Positions 28,501 through 40,087 are shown, numbered from the stretch's first letter. The stretch: 64,000 bases of DNA from Rusavskia elegans (GCA_011316305.1 SAUG01000015.1:62001-126000), one strand, 5' to 3'. A program made the numbers and translations. The notes: generated by a model not told the origin, from the sequence alone.

Positions 28501-28633
28501 GAGTAGTGAGGATGATAATGAGGGGGGTGGACAGAGTGGGGAGATGAGATGTCGACGGTGTGAGGGGAGGCATTTCCGCGCGAGGGAAGGGGGGAAGGTG
28601 TTGGTTTGTGGGGGGTGTGGGGAGGTTGTTTGA
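25525..28633 (+). CDS. WD40-repeat protein, WDR44/Dgr2-like
   Basis: Four exons, 25525-25669, 25729-25859, 25921-26096 and 26206-28633, join in frame to 959 residues. At least five to six WD repeats occupy about residues 260-560, including IWAMGFSKDGKYLAAGGQDY, EGHTASVLDLSWSKNNFLLS and SDFVTSIQFHPRDDRFFLAG. The preceding conserved segment (PKYIKVRSHGKKDKDFNRLF, LAQQLRG) is characteristic of the WDR44/yeast Dgr2 family, whose animal member binds Rab11 on recycling endosomes. The C-terminal 350 residues are Ser/Asn rich and disordered. The last 29 residues carry CRRC-X15-CGGC, which looks like a small zinc-binding knuckle. An alternative start at the in-frame ATG 25540 is possible. Confidence 0.85.
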
Positions 28634-29052
28634 TATGGATGTTTTTGGAAAATTGTATCATTGTAACGGATATGCGGCGTTTCGAGGCATTTATGGAAAT
28701 GGAAGTAGGAGAGGTAGGGTTTGAGGATGGGATTATCTTGGGTTTTATGTATAGGGTTAGATGACAGACGGCTATGATTGTATAGGTATTGATACGACGA
28801 TGGTAATTCCTGGACATATATCCGGGCGGTTATTATGGTCGTGAAGGTTACATGGTATCTCAACTCATGACTGGGCACATGAACGAGTTACCTAAGAGTA
28901 AAGAAAAGACGCAGATCGCCTTCGGCCAACATATCTTTCATCCTGGAAACACGATTCATCCCATGGTATCATCAATTATTCTTCCTCCACCCTCGCCACT
29001 TCGTAAACCCTGCCACCCCCTTTCAACCCTCTCACTACCACAATAGAACAAT
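28634..29052. other. Convergent intergenic region
   Basis: This holds the 3' UTRs of the WD40 gene (+) and the disordered-protein gene (-). Nothing else was recognised. Confidence 0.4.
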
Positions 29053-30489
29053 CTATTTCTTCCCCATATGCAACTTCTCCTTAATCTTATCACTCATCTT
29101 CTTCTTCCCTTCCCCATGGCTCCCACCCTCATCCGCAGCCTGGCTCGCCGCCTGCTGGAGGGAAGAATCCGAGACACCGGTGTCTGGCGCTGAGGGCGCG
29201 GAGCCAGTGTTGTGGCTTACACCCGCGAGCCCGCCGGCAGATTCCGTGGGCTGGGTTTTGGGCGAGGGGTAGTCTGTGTCGGCGGCTGCGGCGGTGGTTG
29301 TGGTTGTGTTAGGCGCGTTCTCGTAGCCGCTGCTGGTGGTGGATTCGTTGCCGTAACGGCTTCTATCTCCCATTGTTGTCGTCGTGTTGTCGTGGATGCT
29401 GGCACTTGTATCAGGCATGCTATCGTTGCCATATCCGTTGGCTCCTGTGGCTGCGGTGGTGGTTTTGTCGTAGCCGCTGGTCTGAGATCTGGGTTGGCTG
29501 TCGAGGGCTGCGCCGGGGGTGGCGCTGCTGAGAACCTCGGACGATTGTGGGTGGGGTTCGGTGTCGACCGTTTTGTAGTTCTTGTCGGGAGCGGTGGAGC
29601 TGATGTTGTCAAGACTGCTGCCTCCTACGGCTCCAGAGGTGGTATTGGAAGAAGAGGGTGCGGCGGATTGGCCGCTCGGTTCGTTGGTAGTATCGCTGGA
29701 TGGTCCACCACCGGAGGAGGCAAAAGGATCTTTGTCGGCAACCTCGCTGGCTACTTTGGGAGGATCGGCGGGTTTGTCCTTGGACATGCCAGCATTGGCG
29801 AAGAAGGTATCTTGGGCATTAGCGTTGTTGTCGCTGGTGGGACGGGATTGCTCTTTAGATCGATATTGTTAGTACAGAGGCAGAAGGGGAAGTTGATGTA
29901 AGCGGAGTCATCTACCGCTGGTGACCTGCTCGTCAGCTCCTCGAGTCTCGTCCGTGCCTTTATGTGCAGCACCAGAAGTATCGCCAGCTATGCTCGTTCC
30001 AAGGGGCTGTTTATCAGCTCGAGCATCCGCAGGACCTACAAGAAAGGTATCAGCATTAGCTTCATCTGATGGTCTCTTCAGTGAATAGCAATGTGTCAAC
30101 ACTGTACTTGCCGTTCGAATCACCCGTCACGCCTGCAGCCAAGGTCTCGGACGTGTTGGTGGTGGTGTTATTATCTCCGATGGGGTATTGGGAGGTGTTG
30201 GTATTATCATTTGCAGCGCCAAAGCCAGAGGTGTTGCCCTTGGTGTCGGTTCCAGAGTCGAACTGGGTGGTGCCAGCAGGGTTGGTGCTCGTTGCATTGG
30301 ACGATGGAGCGCCAGATTGGCCTAGACAGATAGTTTAAACCGTCATGCCGTGAACGACGGCTGATACAACGTACCAGCAACATTCCCAGAGTCGTAGGGG
30401 TCGTCCACTGTTCCCCGGCCAGTCTGTCCCGACAAAGGTTCTTGACCGGACTGGGCGCCATAGCTCATGGCATTTCTTATGGAGTCCAT
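29053..30489 (-). CDS. Intrinsically disordered hydrophilic protein (LEA/stress-type composition)
   Basis: Four exons, 30489-30375, 30321-30112, 30035-29916 and 29852-29053, close in frame to 414 residues. The protein is almost all Ser, Thr, Gly, Ala, Asn, Asp and Pro, has no Cys or Trp and no hydrophobic core, so it should be unfolded. The conserved-looking C-terminus is GKKKMSDKIKEKLHMGKK, a short basic helix also seen at the end of small fungal stress-associated proteins. No catalytic domain is present. The composition fits a hydrophilin or LEA-like protectant, but that role is inference. The second intron appears to use a GC donor (GCAAGT at 30111-30106), since no GT donor restores the frame. 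Confidence 0.7.
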
Positions 30490-31098
30490 GTTCGTGATGG
30501 GTCAAACGCAATTGTGAGAAGAGTTTGGAGGTAGTAAACGAGAAGTTGACGGTGTGAACGTATGCCCGATCCCAATATCGTTGTAAAGAGTGGGGTGGTG
30601 GATTGTGATGCCATGCGATAAGAACCCCGCCAAAATCTGCGGCCACGTGAAACGAACGATCAATCATGCTTCAGGCTGACGCAGGGTCCTCGTCATGTGA
30701 CTCTTCGCTTATCTGTGCATTTACCCCTCAAGCCGCATACCTGAAGCCACTTAAGCAGGAGAGAACAACCACCGGTATTACCGAGGAATTGAATGTCAGC
30801 AAGATGGCATAACACTGAGCTGCAAAGGAACCAACATCGCAGAATACTCAAGAGACCTAGCTGTATAGACAGCAGACGAATGGGTAGAAGTCATAACAGG
30901 GGTCAGACCTTGACCCTGGCACCTCTGGGGTCTGGCGATGTGTGCAACCCTGGATACAGGAACTTTCTTACGCCCGAGGTAACTGGACGCTTCCTCAATA
31001 GAAAGGAGGAGTGAGAAATTCGTGACAATACCGATAGTCGCTACGCCACAGTAGCAATCCCCAGAACTCCTGGAACCACACTGCCCCAGGGTGTCCCG
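30490..31098. other. Intergenic region upstream of the disordered-protein gene
   Basis: This is the promoter of the minus-strand gene that starts at 30489 and the 3' UTR side of VPS2. I see no further gene. Confidence 0.4.
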
Positions 31099-32009
31099 CT
31101 ATCGTCGTAGACCATCGAGACGAGCTTGTAATTCATCATCTCCCGTATCGCCCCCACCTATTGCTTCAGCAACCCGGGGATTAGCGACGGCATTGAATTG
31201 CAAAGCTGAAGGTGTCTCTCCCATCTGCATCGATCCAATCAGCATTCGAAGACAAACACATACCCCAAGCACGGGACCCAGGCAAAGCAAAGCACCTACC
31301 GCTTGACCTAGATCGACACCGATTTCATCTAATACCTTATTAACCACCTCATCGCCCTCTTCTTCATCCTCCAGCCCAGTCACATCGTCAATGGCATCAT
31401 CCATCATTTCCTGCCGCTGGTCCATGACATCGTTCTCTTTTTCAAACTCCATCGCTATCCTCTGTAAAGCAGGAAGATTCATCTGGCGATTCATGCTGCC
31501 GAGAAGCGACGTGGCCCCTTTCATTGACTGCATCATCTGTTCGTTCGATCGAACGGTCTGGATCCGAAGCGAAATGGCTTGGAGCTGAGTACGCATGGCG
31601 TAGAATTTGTCAATGTACCTATTCATCACAGAGTCGATTAGTTGATGTGCCACGCTGTATTTCCACAGACTCGTAAAAGCCCAATAAAGGCAAAAGGTAG
31701 GAGGAACATGCTACAGACAAACCTTCTCGTCCGGACCAAATCTTTTGCTTGTATCTTACACGCCCCCATCTGTCCATTCTTCGCACTCTTCTTGATATCT
31801 TGCACGAGCTTCTTCTCCTGGTTCTCAAGCTTAACACGTTCGCGGTCGAGTTCACGTTGAGTCTTCTCAAGGGCGCGCTGATGCTTGCGGAGTCGTTGCT
31901 GCGGGGTCATGCGCTTTCCGAAAGCCCATTCCACGATCTGGTAGGCCGGGAGAACAGTGTCAGTAGGGTCATGAAGCCTTCTCCTGCAGTGAGAGATGCT
32001 CACATTCAT
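31099..32009 (-). CDS. VPS2: ESCRT-III subunit Vps2 (CHMP2 family)
   Basis: Four exons, 32009-32004, 31937-31723, 31618-31300 and 31224-31099, give 221 residues, the usual length. The first exon is only ATGAAT (Met-Asn). The N-terminal basic Snf7-type core is very well conserved: VEWAFGKRMTPQQRLRKHQR, ELDRERVKLENQEKKLVQDI, KNGQMGACKIQAKDLVRTRR and YIDKFYAMRTQLQAISLRIQ. The acidic regulatory C-terminal half contains EEEGDEVVNKVLDEIGVDLG and ends near LQARLDGLRR, where a MIM1-type Vps4-binding helix is expected. Family knowledge: it co-polymerises with Vps24 on Snf7 filaments, recruits Vps4, and drives multivesicular-body formation and related membrane scission. Confidence 0.95.
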
Positions 32010-32921
32010 ATTGTGAAATGCCGAAATCGACGGGCGATGGAAGCGGTTTTGATGATCGTCCACAGAATACCAGTAGAATTCAGCATAGGTCGATTGTTAT
32101 GTGTGGAGCCCGGTACCCTTTACGCCTGGAGTCACGATGGTACAAAATATGGAACAACTACCATGGTATGACGCTGATTGAATAAGAAGCCGCCTAATGC
32201 GGCTGAAGATTAGATTGGGGGCGGCACCGGCAAAAAAGCGCCCGGGCAGGTGGCAATCCCGCACTGACCGCTTTCAACCCCTAAATCATAGGGGTAGCCG
32301 GGAACAAGAACCTGAGAGACAAACATGGATTACTGTGACACTTTGATGTCAAATCCGGGAACTGTTACGTCGGGGTTAATTTGACGTCAGTGCATCGGGT
32401 TCCAGCAATTTCGAAAGCACCAAACCAAATGAACCAGCAACGCCATCCCCATCTCCCTCTGTATCGAGATATCCCTTCGACTGCTACAATGCGTGTTCCC
32501 TCTTCCCCCACAGACTCGTTATATCATTGATGTCAAGCTATGTCCTAGGTTAATCGAATGTCGGGTGTACAACAGCCGGTACCTTGATGAAGGCTGTTGT
32601 TCTGATGGTTGTTCGGATGTCACTGTGCAGCTGCTACATACTTCGAATGAATGTGGCAAACAAGCTGAGACAGGGAGAACCGTTACTTAGGTCGCTGGTA
32701 AGTTGGGGGGAGGGAACACGCCAGCAGACGTCTGAAGGGATCAGGTATGTACCTTCACTCTTTGCTGGGGGGCAAGATCGTTGTCTTTAGAAGCTACCTT
32801 CGTTGCTATAGCACATGGCCTATTAAAGCCACTGCGTTGTACTTCCTCTTCTTATTAAAGGTCCCAAAGCACACCGTCACTTTCCCTTCTCACATCTTTC
32901 GACTCGTCTGTATAGCTATAC
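32010..32921. other. Intergenic region upstream of VPS2
   Basis: About 0.9 kb that should hold the VPS2 promoter and the ankyrin-gene 3' UTR. No gene was supported. Confidence 0.4.
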
Positions 32922-35104
32922 TCACGCCATCTCCAAATATCCCTGTACCAACCATATATCTACCTCATCCGTCTTGAATTTCCTCTCCAGATTCTCCTCT
33001 GCTCCCTCAGTCTCCTCTTTCTTGATCTTGTTCTTATCTGCCAAGCGCTTTGCCACCTCTCTCGCTTCGTTAACACTGACCAACTTCCGCTTGCGTGGCT
33101 CCTTTTCTGCATATGACTTGCAAATCTCCCATGTCTTCGTAATATCATTATTCCAATCCTCATCGTCTCCCTTGTCCTCATCCGCGGTTTCACCTCCCTG
33201 CTCGTTCTTCCGATCCTTCGGCGCGAAATCTTCAGTCTTTCGTTGATCGATTGGTGTGTATCTCAGGTGTCGAATGTCTGGATTCCCCTTTGCGCACTCC
33301 CGGACATACATGCTGTGCGCAAGCTCCAATGGTGTCTGGCCCATAGCATTCTCTCTTGCCAACAGCGCCGGATCGTGCTCCAACATCAACTTCACCATCG
33401 CCACATACGAGGATTTGACCGCCACATGCAGGGGGAATTGACCACTGCCGTCCATCATTGTCAGGGCTTCCGCGCCGCCAAATTCCTTCAAGATGAGGAA
33501 TGTCTCTGGTGCGAGGTTTGATTGACGTTGACCACGGCCGTACAAGCTGTAAACATTCATCGAAGGCTTCGCGAGCCATAAGGCGAGTGGCGTGAGACCT
33601 CCAGGCCCATCTTTGCAGCGTTCGGTGAAGAGCGAGCCGACCACGCGCTTGTCGATAAGGTTGAGAAGCTCCTTGAATTCATCAGTGTCAGTTTTGGAGG
33701 CCTGGGATGCATGGACCAGAGCCATGTGCACGAGGTTCTTGCCCGTAGAGTCTCGAGTCGTCTGATCTGCTCCAGCTTCAATCAGCGCTCTGGCAGCGTG
33801 GATGTTGCCGGTGACAAAAGCAAGAGCTAGCGGCGTAAGCGATTGCTTTGCCGATCTGATATCGATCGAGTCTGGCATGATTGCAATAAGATAATTGACG
33901 ACCTCAAGCGACTTCTCATTGTCAGCGCTAGAGAGGACTGCGCCATGCAAAGCCAGGTTGTCTGTCAATGATCAGTAACTGCGATAGAATCACTGGATTG
34001 AGTGACATACTTCGCTGCTTCAGCCAAGATCCAACCGCTTGCTCAAATCCTCCAGGTGACTCTGCTAATTTCCGGAGGCGTTCGTCGTCTTTGCGCTTTT
34101 CACGGTATTCTCTATACAGTCGTACTTGCTAAGACGGCTTTCGTAGCTTGGGGATCGCCGGGTCAGGTCAATTGTATTAGTCTGGGTCATGAAGGCTGCT
34201 ATGCCCCGAGGAGTGCCGTAGACTTGGCTTCCATCATAGGCGAAGCATGAGCAATCGACATCAAACCCGCTCAGGATCTCTGACACAGAGCTGTAGAGGC
34301 GAAGAACAACCTGAACGTGACGAATGGGATAATGGGACGCAATGGTGATGGCGTTCTTAGTACGGACAGTCTTCCATAAAATTAAATCAAAGACGAGAGA
34401 AGACGACGGAATGATGACACGTACTGTGACCTCTTCAAGAATGGCGTTTCGAACGCTCGACTCAATCTGCTTGATCTTTTCCAGCGCGGCAGCCTCATCC
34501 AGACCCCAGATGAAGAGATCGACGTCACTAGAGGGCGCAAGCTGCTGGTGATAATACTCGCTGTGGGTCATCTTGTCAACTCAATGCAGATGCAAGCCAA
34601 AGCCAGAGCCTACCGTAGGGCTTTCTTGGAGGTATTGTACTTGGCCGGGACTGGCAGAAGCGGGGTCACGACGGAGCTTCCAGCAGCAACGACGTTACCC
34701 CAGTCCAGATCTGCAAGGGAAGACTCGGAGAACAAGTTAAAGTTCTTCTTGAAGTCTTGGATCGAGGTAACTATAGCAGGTGCTCCGGCTGGCTGTCGAT
34801 CTTTGGCGGACAGAGGCATGATGTGTTGATTATGATGAGTGGCGTCGTCTATGTCTCGCTCGCAGATACGAAGTACATCATTGTCCTGCTTGAAGATTGG
34901 GACGGCGTTGACGTGTGGGTTCTTTAGGCTCTGGTGATGCCGATGCTGAGCATAGATTTCGCGGAGCTTGGCTTCGTATTCATTGTACGGTTTGACAGCC
35001 TCAAGGACCTGATGACCCGGCTTCCCGTTGACATGAGAGATGAATTGGCTGTGCGCGAGGGGGATTTGGGGCAATTCGAAAGTGGATTCTCCTACGGACG
35101 CCAT
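32922..35104 (-). pseudogene. Ankyrin-repeat protein gene with an internal frame break (possible deletion)
   Basis: The 5' part starts at the ATG at 35104: exons 35104-34614, 34560-34425 and 34370 to about 34120. The 3' part is about 34115-34011 and 33961-32922. The N-terminal part contains a conserved block (DVDLFIWGLDEAAALEKIKQ, TIRTK-like TVRTKNAITIASHYPIRHVQ, FDVDCSCFAYDGSQVY, TQTNTIDLTRRSPSYESRLS). The C-terminal part has ankyrin repeats (NLALHGAVLSS, LTPLALAFVTGNIHAARALI, GQFPLHVAVKSSYVAMVKLM). Around 34115 the reading frame changes and no intron of credible size bridges it. From memory, relatives carry several hundred extra residues between these blocks. I therefore infer an internal deletion or an assembly collapse, with the product possibly truncated after SKYDCIENTVKSAK. 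Confidence 0.6.
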
Positions 35105-35960
35105 AGCTGAAATGAAAGATTGGATGGATGGATGTGGCAAATCTTCAAGGAGGACAGCTGTACAGCATGGGTATAAGGCAATCGATTTTGGCTGAGAAGG
35201 AAAGATCAACGAGAAAGTGAGAAGAGTATTGCTTTTATTTCCTTTTTGGCATGCTACAGACTCAATCTGTGTCTTCACCAACGCCGCCAGGCAGCACGTG
35301 AATTGGTGATGCTAGCGTGTCAGTGTCTATGTTTTGATGCGCGAGAATGCCTGGAAGGAATCAGGCAGCAGACCGCCAGATGCAGAGGTAAGGGATGTAG
35401 ACATGAGTACCGGTAGCTGGAAGTGGTGTAGGCGATCAGTAGCGTGGTGACTGCCTGCTGTCCTCACAACGGCGCCATTGTTCAATTGCCCAAAAAGACG
35501 TGGTCTGTAGCGGTGAGTGGCCGAGAACCATTACATGGGCGTGCCCCTTCTTACAGATTTCACTCATGTGTACTCGCAGTAGTGACCATGGCTTTCATCG
35601 GCACGAGGTGGATCAGCATGCAGAGAAGTTGCGTGGCAGACAACCGTACCAGCTCTTGCGAAAAGCTTTCGATACCATGGGTCTTGGCAAATCATTCCTG
35701 ATGAGCAACTGTCGATACCTCGACATATAGTAGATCGTTTCCACGATTGTCTGAAGACTACTACAAAGCTACAACAGTACTGGATAGATAGTAACATACA
35801 CAGTCGTCATATCAACTTGGGGTGTCAAAGTTGACAATGAAGTCTGCGAACAAGGTGCAACACAACGCTTGACAAGCCCAAGGTATCCAAATACATTGCG
35901 GGCTATAATACATTGCTCGTACATGTTCACAGATGCCGATAGCCCAACTTGCCTTCCTCG
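35105..35960. other. Intergenic region upstream of the ankyrin gene
   Basis: Promoter side of the ankyrin gene and 3' side of the secreted-protein gene, both on the minus strand. No coding exon or RNA gene was recognised. Confidence 0.4.
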
Positions 35961-36591
35961 TTACGACGTCGCAACTGATGTACCAGCGGTAACCACCGGC
36001 CCTTCTCCATACTGCATGCCGAGCTCACCGTAGCCCAAGTGTCCCCAGTTCTTGCTGTAAACGTCGAATTGGCATGACGTTGCAGTCATGTTGCTCAGTC
36101 CTATTGCCACCGCACTCAATGCCTCGGCAACGATCCCCCACGTCAAGAGATGATCCTTGCTGTCATAATTCGACATCGTCAGGCATTTCGCGTTCCGCGG
36201 GTCACTCCCCGAAAACGTCCAGGGTCGATTTGGCAGATGAGTCTTGATGGCCGAACCGTTGGAGTATATCTGTTGGATCGCTTCCACCAGGCAGACCAGA
36301 GAATCCGATTGCCGCAGTGACGCTGAAGGGCTGACGAACTTGGAAAAGGTCACGTTTGTCTCGGTACGCGGCGTTTGGACGACCTTGAGAACCGTGGCAG
36401 CGCTGTGAATGACCATCAGTACATGCCCTGCAGACAACCGAAGATTCCTACCCTTGAGCTATATCTCCCACGCTTGGGACTCGATGCTGTGGGGATCGGA
36501 CAAAGACGTTTGGCAGTGCATGAGTAGCCACGCACAGCGCCAGCAATTGCAGAACCATGCTGCCTAATCGCATCTGATTGAAAACTTTCAT
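35961..36591 (-). CDS. Small secreted protein of unknown function
   Basis: Two exons, 36591-36452 and 36402-35961, join in frame to 193 residues; the 49-nt intron has a clear GTAGGA donor and CACAG acceptor. The N-terminus is a convincing signal peptide (MRLGSMVLQLLALCVATHAL after a short MKVFNQ lead), with cleavage probably near residue 26. The mature part has three cysteines (SLVCLVEA, AKCLTM, TSCQFD), two to three N-glycosylation sequons (NVT, NGS, NMT) and no transmembrane helix. I do not recognise the family. Size and secretion make an apoplastic or effector-type role possible, but that is inference. An odd cysteine number argues against a classical fully disulfide-bonded effector. Confidence 0.7.
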
Positions 36592-37242
36592 CGTTCTTGA
36601 GGCCGGTGTAGAGTCACAGATGATCGATAAGTAGAGAGTGTGGGCGAGCGAACAGCAAAATCGTCAGGGGAAGAGTCATCGGCGTTCGCTTCGGCCATCG
36701 ACACTATATATACCGGGACCAACGTATCTTGTCCTTTCAATGGCTCTGCTTGGCAACTCCATGGTATACTCGAAAGGATCCCTCGGGTGGGCATGCGACA
36801 TGGGTTGCGATTGCCGACAAAGCGCGAGTCGATGCATTCGTGGGGAAAAATCCCGGCACCATCTCATTGGAAGCGCTCAGTCCGTATGCTGCCTCGTCGT
36901 TCGCTCTGTCGGAGGAATTAGGCGAATTGGCGGACGTTGTGCTCGTGTATTGGACGAGGATGAAACGCAAAGATCAGCGCATACCCGCAAGCTCACGTTC
37001 ATCTTAGGCGGCGCAGAGGCATGTAGTTCGGAAGTCGGTAATACATGTCAAGACTCTGAGTGGGCAAACTGGACGTTCAATCCATGTCCGATAGAAGTGC
37101 TTAAATGACTAAAATTAGATTATAGGCACATAAATGGTACATACGTCAAGGTAGATTTTCGCCTGCAGAGGTACATTGATCTACCCAGAGACGCAGAGGC
37201 GTCTAGGATGAAATCATTCTTGCAATGACACCGATCAACGTT
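36592..37242. other. Intergenic region upstream of the secreted-protein gene
   Basis: Promoter of the secreted protein (start 36591, minus). A plus-strand open stretch at 36729-37007 has protein-like composition but no start context or family match, so it is not annotated as a gene. Confidence 0.35.
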
Positions 37243-40087
37243 TCAACTCGCTTTTGCATTCAGAGCATCACTTTCGCCCAGTATGGCCTCGAAGCTCTTC
37301 AAAGGATCATAGCTTGCTTTCACCGGCTTCGCCCCAGTCGGCGCCACACCAGCTGGCAATGGCAATGCTTCAAGACCCAGATGCACAGATTGACGGTGAC
37401 TGTTACGATGCGGAGAGCTCGACTTCGAAGCCGAGATGCCGTCGTCTTGTGACAAAAATCGTGGAGATGGCATCGACGGATCGTCGGTCGTCTCGTGACT
37501 TTGCACAGGGGTGACATCGTTGATCCCACTCCATCTCTCAGCAACACGCCAGCAATGACTGCGCCGGTAGATACCCTCGACTCCATGGTCAATGACGTCG
37601 GATGGTAGGCTGACCACCCCTGCACCACCAGCGATGGCGTACCATCCACGGCTATGGGACTCCTGCGTCCATGGTGGTGTGCCTTTGGGCACCTCACAGA
37701 GGAAGTACTCAACACCCTTTGTCCACCGAACATTGGGGGCATCAACAACCACTAATGGCAGGGATTGGATCACCGCGTACATAAACAGCCATTGACCGTT
37801 GCGAAGGTCTTGTATTTCCTCCATGGTCTTGCCACGCGCTGTCTGTCTCTCGAAATGCATGAATGCTTGCAGGAACGGAGTCGAATTGATACGATCGCGG
37901 TTGTATGATTGCATGAGCGCCTGATTGATCTCATCGTTTGCGAGTCGTTTGAGATTTTCCTTCTTCTGCTTCTTGGAGTCTAATGTCTCGAACCCTCTTC
38001 TAGTACCCACCAGAGACGGAAGTAATGGGGTGTCAAAAGGAACAGGAGGCTGTATAGGAGGCTGACTTCGATCATACTCATCCATGACTCTTCGTAACGC
38101 GGGCGCCGTAACATCCTCGTCGTCGCTTGTAGACTCGCTACTCGGGGCTAGATCAGCCGACCGCGTTGTAATAGAATTTCGGTTTACGAGAGCGTCGTAA
38201 AGGTCTGAGAAGTCCTGATAGACATCTTGAAGCAGGATGCGATTCAGACCACTTTCCTCAAACTCGTTCTTCTTCGACTTAGCGCTGGGCGGCCATGCTC
38301 CATACTTTTCTTTGTAGACTGTCATCACGTGTCTCCGCATTGCAAGGAATGAGGCTTTCCAAGCTTTGAAGCGAATCACTTTGCTTTCCGTACTTGTTGT
38401 AGAATTAGCGATGCCAGCGAAGAGCGATGGGAATTCAAAGGTTTCGAGTCGCGTCCGAACAGTCTTCAGCCGAGAGTTCAGGTCCAACGTGGCGCGTTCG
38501 AGCCGTTTCGTTGTAGTGTCAGTGATCATGTGGTATTTTGGACTCTTGAGCTTGATGATCTCGTCGTACTTGCCGACGCCATGAACGAAACCCTCGTTGT
38601 AAAGATCCCACGATCGCATCCGTTCTCCGAGGATGATCGCCTCCATCGTCTTTTCCCGGCTAGTCCTGATATCGGCCAACCTGAAATTGGTCACAAACTC
38701 TTTGAAATTCGTCGTTACATCCTCGCCTAGTGTAGAACCATCCAAGTTGGAAAACTCATATCTTTGAAGAAAGTCCGCAATTTTGAGAAATATTCCAAAA
38801 AGCGCTGGGGTATTGGGAGTCGCCACTAAAGACTGACCAGTCAAGAAGGCAAACACGTTCCTGACTGCAACAAGTTGATCAATGTCATCGATATCCAAAG
38901 ACGTGTGAGAGCTAGCTAGGTCGGCATGGAGAGCTAGTGGAAGGTAGAGATTAATGTCCTGCGGTGGACGCTCGTCGAAAGTGTCGCTCATCCTTCTCGA
39001 ACCCTGTGAGCTTCCATCCATAGGCGCTGGCGACGCAGGCCTTGACCTTTGTTCAGGCAGTTGAAGGGTCATCTGCTGTGTCTGATCCTCAAGCGTGTTC
39101 ATAATTGGCAAGCTGTTGTTGAGCCTGCCCCGGGCCATTGAGGTCAATTTCCTGGATGCAGCGAAGATTGAGGACTCGATGCGGAACGAGGGCCCTCTGT
39201 ACGCTTCTCTCGGGTGCAAGAAAATTATGACATCCCCTGACTCGTTCCAGAGCTCGGGTACCTGAAGCAATGTCAATTTACAGTTTGCAAGGGGCGCGAG
39301 TTAGCTAGCTGACCTTTTCAAAATTTGCCAGCGGAGACACATCGTAAGGCGTCTTATCCAGACTTGAAGGCGATATGAGCCATGCTTTTGGCAGCTGAAC
39401 GTCCTCCATCTGCGATGTAGGGCGGGATTTACCAGGTAACCAGCTTCTGCGTTTGGCGAGCTTCTGTTCTTTTGTAAACGCAATGTTCTGGGACAATCGC
39501 TTCGAGGGTGATACGGATCGGCTTCGAGACCCAAACTCTCCTATACTCGCAGGCCTGCTTCCGTTGGAGGCCGGAGTGAAGGGGCGATGAAAATCTTTGT
39601 ATGCAGACGAGGCACGACTGTTGGGCCGACTGCTGGCCCGGCTATCAGGACGACCGGCATCAGAGACCGGGGTCAATGGGCGAAGGAAGCCTTTTGGTGG
39701 CGAACATGGCCTGCTACCGGGTCTATTTATCGCACCATCTGCTCGAGAGGCAAGGCCTTGTGGCAAGAGTTTGAGGCTATCGACGGGCACGAAAGATTCT
39801 CCATCGCCGGTCAGTGGTGGGGAGAGGGTTGGACCAAAGGATGGTGGGTCCTGATGGGCTTGTCTTTCACGTCCATTCTGGACGCTGCCAGACGTTGACA
39901 GAGGGCGCAAATTGGCGGGTGTTGGCAGAGGCTTCCTCGGGGGGCTTGAGCCGCGCGATGACTGGGAAGGATGTGACGAGGGGGGAGGGAAGGAGGTGTT
40001 GCTGCTCTTGCTGCTTTTGTCGGATACGCTGCTCCCGAAGCTCGAAAGTGAAAATATGGAGGAGATTCTTTTCCCAGATCGTTCCAT
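37243..40087 (-). CDS. DUF8004-type fungal protein of unknown function
   Basis: Two exons, 40087-39314 and 39261-37243, join in frame to 930 residues. Residues 1-230 are Ser/Pro/Arg rich and disordered (repeated RPGSRP, RASSRPNSRASS). A conserved folded region begins near KAWLISPSSLDKTPYDVSPL, passes the intron at FEK/VPELWNESGDVIIFLHPR, and continues through LYLPLALHADLASSHTSLDI, ERMRSWDLYNEGFVHGVGKY, EKYGAWPPSAK and WLFMYAVIQSLPLVVVDAPN. I recall this pattern as a domain of unknown function (DUF8004) in filamentous fungi; I am moderately sure of the number and sure only that the family is uncharacterised. There is no signal peptide and no membrane helix. The long polar N-terminus suggests a phosphorylated cytoplasmic or cortical protein. 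Confidence 0.75.

Noticed and set aside
29212..29901. 229-codon plus-strand glycine/valine-rich frame
   Set aside because: It is antisense to the Ser/Thr/Asn-rich disordered protein and is explained by its biased codons.
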